A stretch of DNA of 22,765 nucleotides, taken from the NCBI GenBank assembly GCA_023402175.1, contig JAEXCN010000087.1, positions 1 to 22,765 of the forward strand, written 5' to 3'. The DNA is from Pseudomonadota bacterium (GTDB lineage Bacteria; Myxococcota_A; Polyangia; Polyangiales; Polyangiaceae). The position numbers and the translations under genes were made by a program. Below, one piece after another: positions 22,037-22,765 of this stretch (positions within the stretch are counted from its first letter, which is position 1; the number at the start of each line of letters is the position of its first letter). Below the pieces are notes generated by a model that searched no databases, was not told the DNA's origin, and saw only the letters and a program-made list of their open reading frames with translations.

Positions 22037-22324
22037 GGAACCGCGTGCGTCGCGCTTGTGGCCGCCTGGCCAACGGCTTTCTTCGGTTGGCCTTTGCCTT
22101 TGACGTTCGAGGAAGCCGCGACCGTCTTCGCCGATCCACTGGCGAAGGTCCGGGGAGACCGGAGCGCTGCGCATGACGAGCACCGGATGCAGATCATGGG
22201 TTATTCTCTCTTCGGGCGACTTCTTCTTGTCGTTCATATTGAGGTCGAGGATGACACGACGATCCGCATCATCTCCGCGCGCACGCTCGATCCGAAAGAA
22301 CGACGTCGTCTCGAGGGCGACTAG
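22025..22324 (+). CDS. BrnT-like type II toxin with aberrant N-terminus
   Basis: From residue 28 the 99-residue frame matches BrnT toxins: FEEAATVFADPLAKVRGD, then MQIMGYSLFGRLLLVVHIEV, then TTIRIISARTLDPKERRRLE. BrnT is a RelE-fold ribonuclease that stops growth; the Arg/Glu-rich RIISAR...KERR segment, which carries residues needed for toxicity, is intact. The expected first strand and helix (F-x-WD-x-x-K-x-x-x-N-x-x-K-HG-V) is absent. Instead residues 1-27 read VDEFGTACVALVAAWPTAFF and GWPLPL. The start is a GTG inside a 17-base repeat. Either the N-terminus has been replaced or shifted out of frame, or this is a divergent subgroup. It may be inactive. Confidence 0.7.
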   Translation: MDEFGTACVALVAAWPTAFFGWPLPLTFEEAATVFADPLAKVRGDRSAAHDEHRMQIMGYSLFGRLLLVVHIEVEDDTTIRIISARTLDPKERRRLEGD

Positions 22325-22550
22325 CTGGCGCCCGAACCCGTACGCGAAGCGGATCTCGGCTTCCGACCGCCGCCTTCTTGCAATGAAGGCGCTCCCTGCA
22401 GAGCTCGGCCCCGAGTTTGCCATTCTCGCCCCCGACGTCGCGAAGGCCTTTCCCGACTCCGAATCCGTGAACGCTGCCCTTCGTGCCGTGCTCGAGGCGG
22501 CGAAGACCGTCCGCAAGGCCGGCCCCAAAAAGCGCACCAGGGCGGCGTAG
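22251..22550 (+). CDS. Putative antitoxin partner of the BrnT-like gene, start uncertain
   Basis: The conserved-looking part is RPNPYAKRISASDRRLLA (from about 22329), then LAPDVAKAFPDSESVNAALR and a basic tail ending KKRTRAA, TAG at 22548-22550. The SESVNAALRAVLEAA stretch resembles the helical dimerisation segment of small CopG-like antitoxins. In this frame the only starts are ATG 22251 (GAGG six bases upstream, but overlapping the toxin by 74 bases) and ATG 22383 (55 residues, losing the NPYAKRI segment). It is not classical BrnA by motif. Position directly behind a BrnT-like gene is the main reason for the call. Confidence 0.5.
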   Translation: MTRRSASSPRARSIRKNDVVSRATSWRPNPYAKRISASDRRLLAMKALPAELGPEFAILAPDVAKAFPDSESVNAALRAVLEAAKTVRKAGPKKRTRAA

Positions 22551-22556
22551 GTCTTC

Positions 22557-22685
22557 ATGCTTCAGAGGGTGGAACGCGTCGCGCTCGACTCCCGGCTGGA
22601 ACTGCACGCCGAGCACACCTGCTGGACGTACAACGAGGACTCACGATCCTACACATCTTCACTTGCAAACTCGCTGCCCGAGTGA
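22557..22685 (+). CDS. Possible 42-residue small protein
   Basis: ATG 22557 opens a frame of 42 codons, MLQRVERVALDSRLELHAEH to NSLPE, stopping at 22683-22685. There is no ribosome site and no recognised family. It may equally be non-coding. The final 80 bases of the window show nothing I can identify. Confidence 0.2.
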   Translation: MLQRVERVALDSRLELHAEHTCWTYNEDSRSYTSSLANSLPE

Positions 22686-22765
22686 TCAAAGGGCGACGTG
22701 AAAGCGCCAGTCGCCTCGAGAACTATCGACCACGATCTCACCAACGCCCACTTTGGAGACCGGCG

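Noticed and set aside
21578..22558. 326-codon minus-strand open frame across metallothionein copy 2 and the BrnT-like gene
   Set aside because: Reads through antisense of two recognisable genes and a terminator; no family resemblance.
22557..22640. Minus-strand VLGVQFQPG resembling the end of class I glutamine amidotransferases
   Set aside because: The expected HPE motif is absent, the match is only a few residues long, and no other amidotransferase segment lies in the same frame.
1..22765. tRNA genes, CRISPR arrays, transposases, integrases, attachment sites
   Set aside because: Looked for T-arm-like GGTTCGAATCC strings, regular spaced repeats and DDE or tyrosine-recombinase motifs; none convincing. 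Flanking gene remnants are present without a visible mobile element.

Overview
This is a GC-rich bacterial chromosome segment. The most likely source is a member of the Myxococcota, perhaps Polyangia. That is inferred from strong G/C third positions, several small secreted lipoproteins with Asp/Ala/Gly-rich linkers after the lipobox, frequent one-component regulators, and a ZAS-type anti-sigma factor paired with an ECF sigma factor. No rRNA, tRNA, CRISPR array, transposase or phage gene was seen.

Layout. (1) 1-1300: the tail of an unknown protein, a frameshifted dihydrofolate-reductase-family gene, then a 23-codon stump of a GFA gene butting against an opposite-strand LysR fragment. (2) 1306-4475: a lower-GC cassette with a large lipoprotein (atrophied bacterial Ig domain plus a C-terminal hydrophobic hairpin) and a LuxR-type regulator, followed by a second LysR remnant and a small lipoprotein. 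(3) 5590-14285, minus strand: seven tightly packed genes, read in the order ECF sigma, anti-sigma, CcdA/DsbD-thioredoxin fusion, DsrE-like protein, TolC, RND pump, periplasmic adaptor. A good ECF-type promoter lies just upstream of the sigma gene. (4) 14654-16463: an acetyltransferase, a Cys-rich metallothionein-like gene and a frameshifted lipoprotein. (5) 16464-21444: a LysR regulator divergent from a YdbC-like aldo/keto reductase, then a MerA-like flavoprotein disulfide oxidoreductase, a secreted cupin and a compact quinone oxidoreductase-like protein. (6) 21448-22765: a decayed PEP-mutase/isocitrate-lyase-family fragment, a second metallothionein-like gene with the same leader as the first, a terminator, and a BrnT-like toxin with a possible antitoxin.

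How the parts may work together. The seven-gene minus-strand block looks like an autoregulated envelope stress unit. The anti-sigma factor has four cysteines outside the membrane. The regulon carries reducing power across the membrane (CcdA plus thioredoxin), handles thiol or sulfane sulfur (DsrE) and expels something through a complete tripartite pump. Two metallothionein-like genes and a MerA-like oxidoreductase within 8 kb fit a wider theme of metal or thiol defence, but the link is inferred. Gene stumps and single-base frameshifts at both ends and between operons indicate an accessory, rearranging part of the genome, or in the case of the frameshifts possibly sequencing error.
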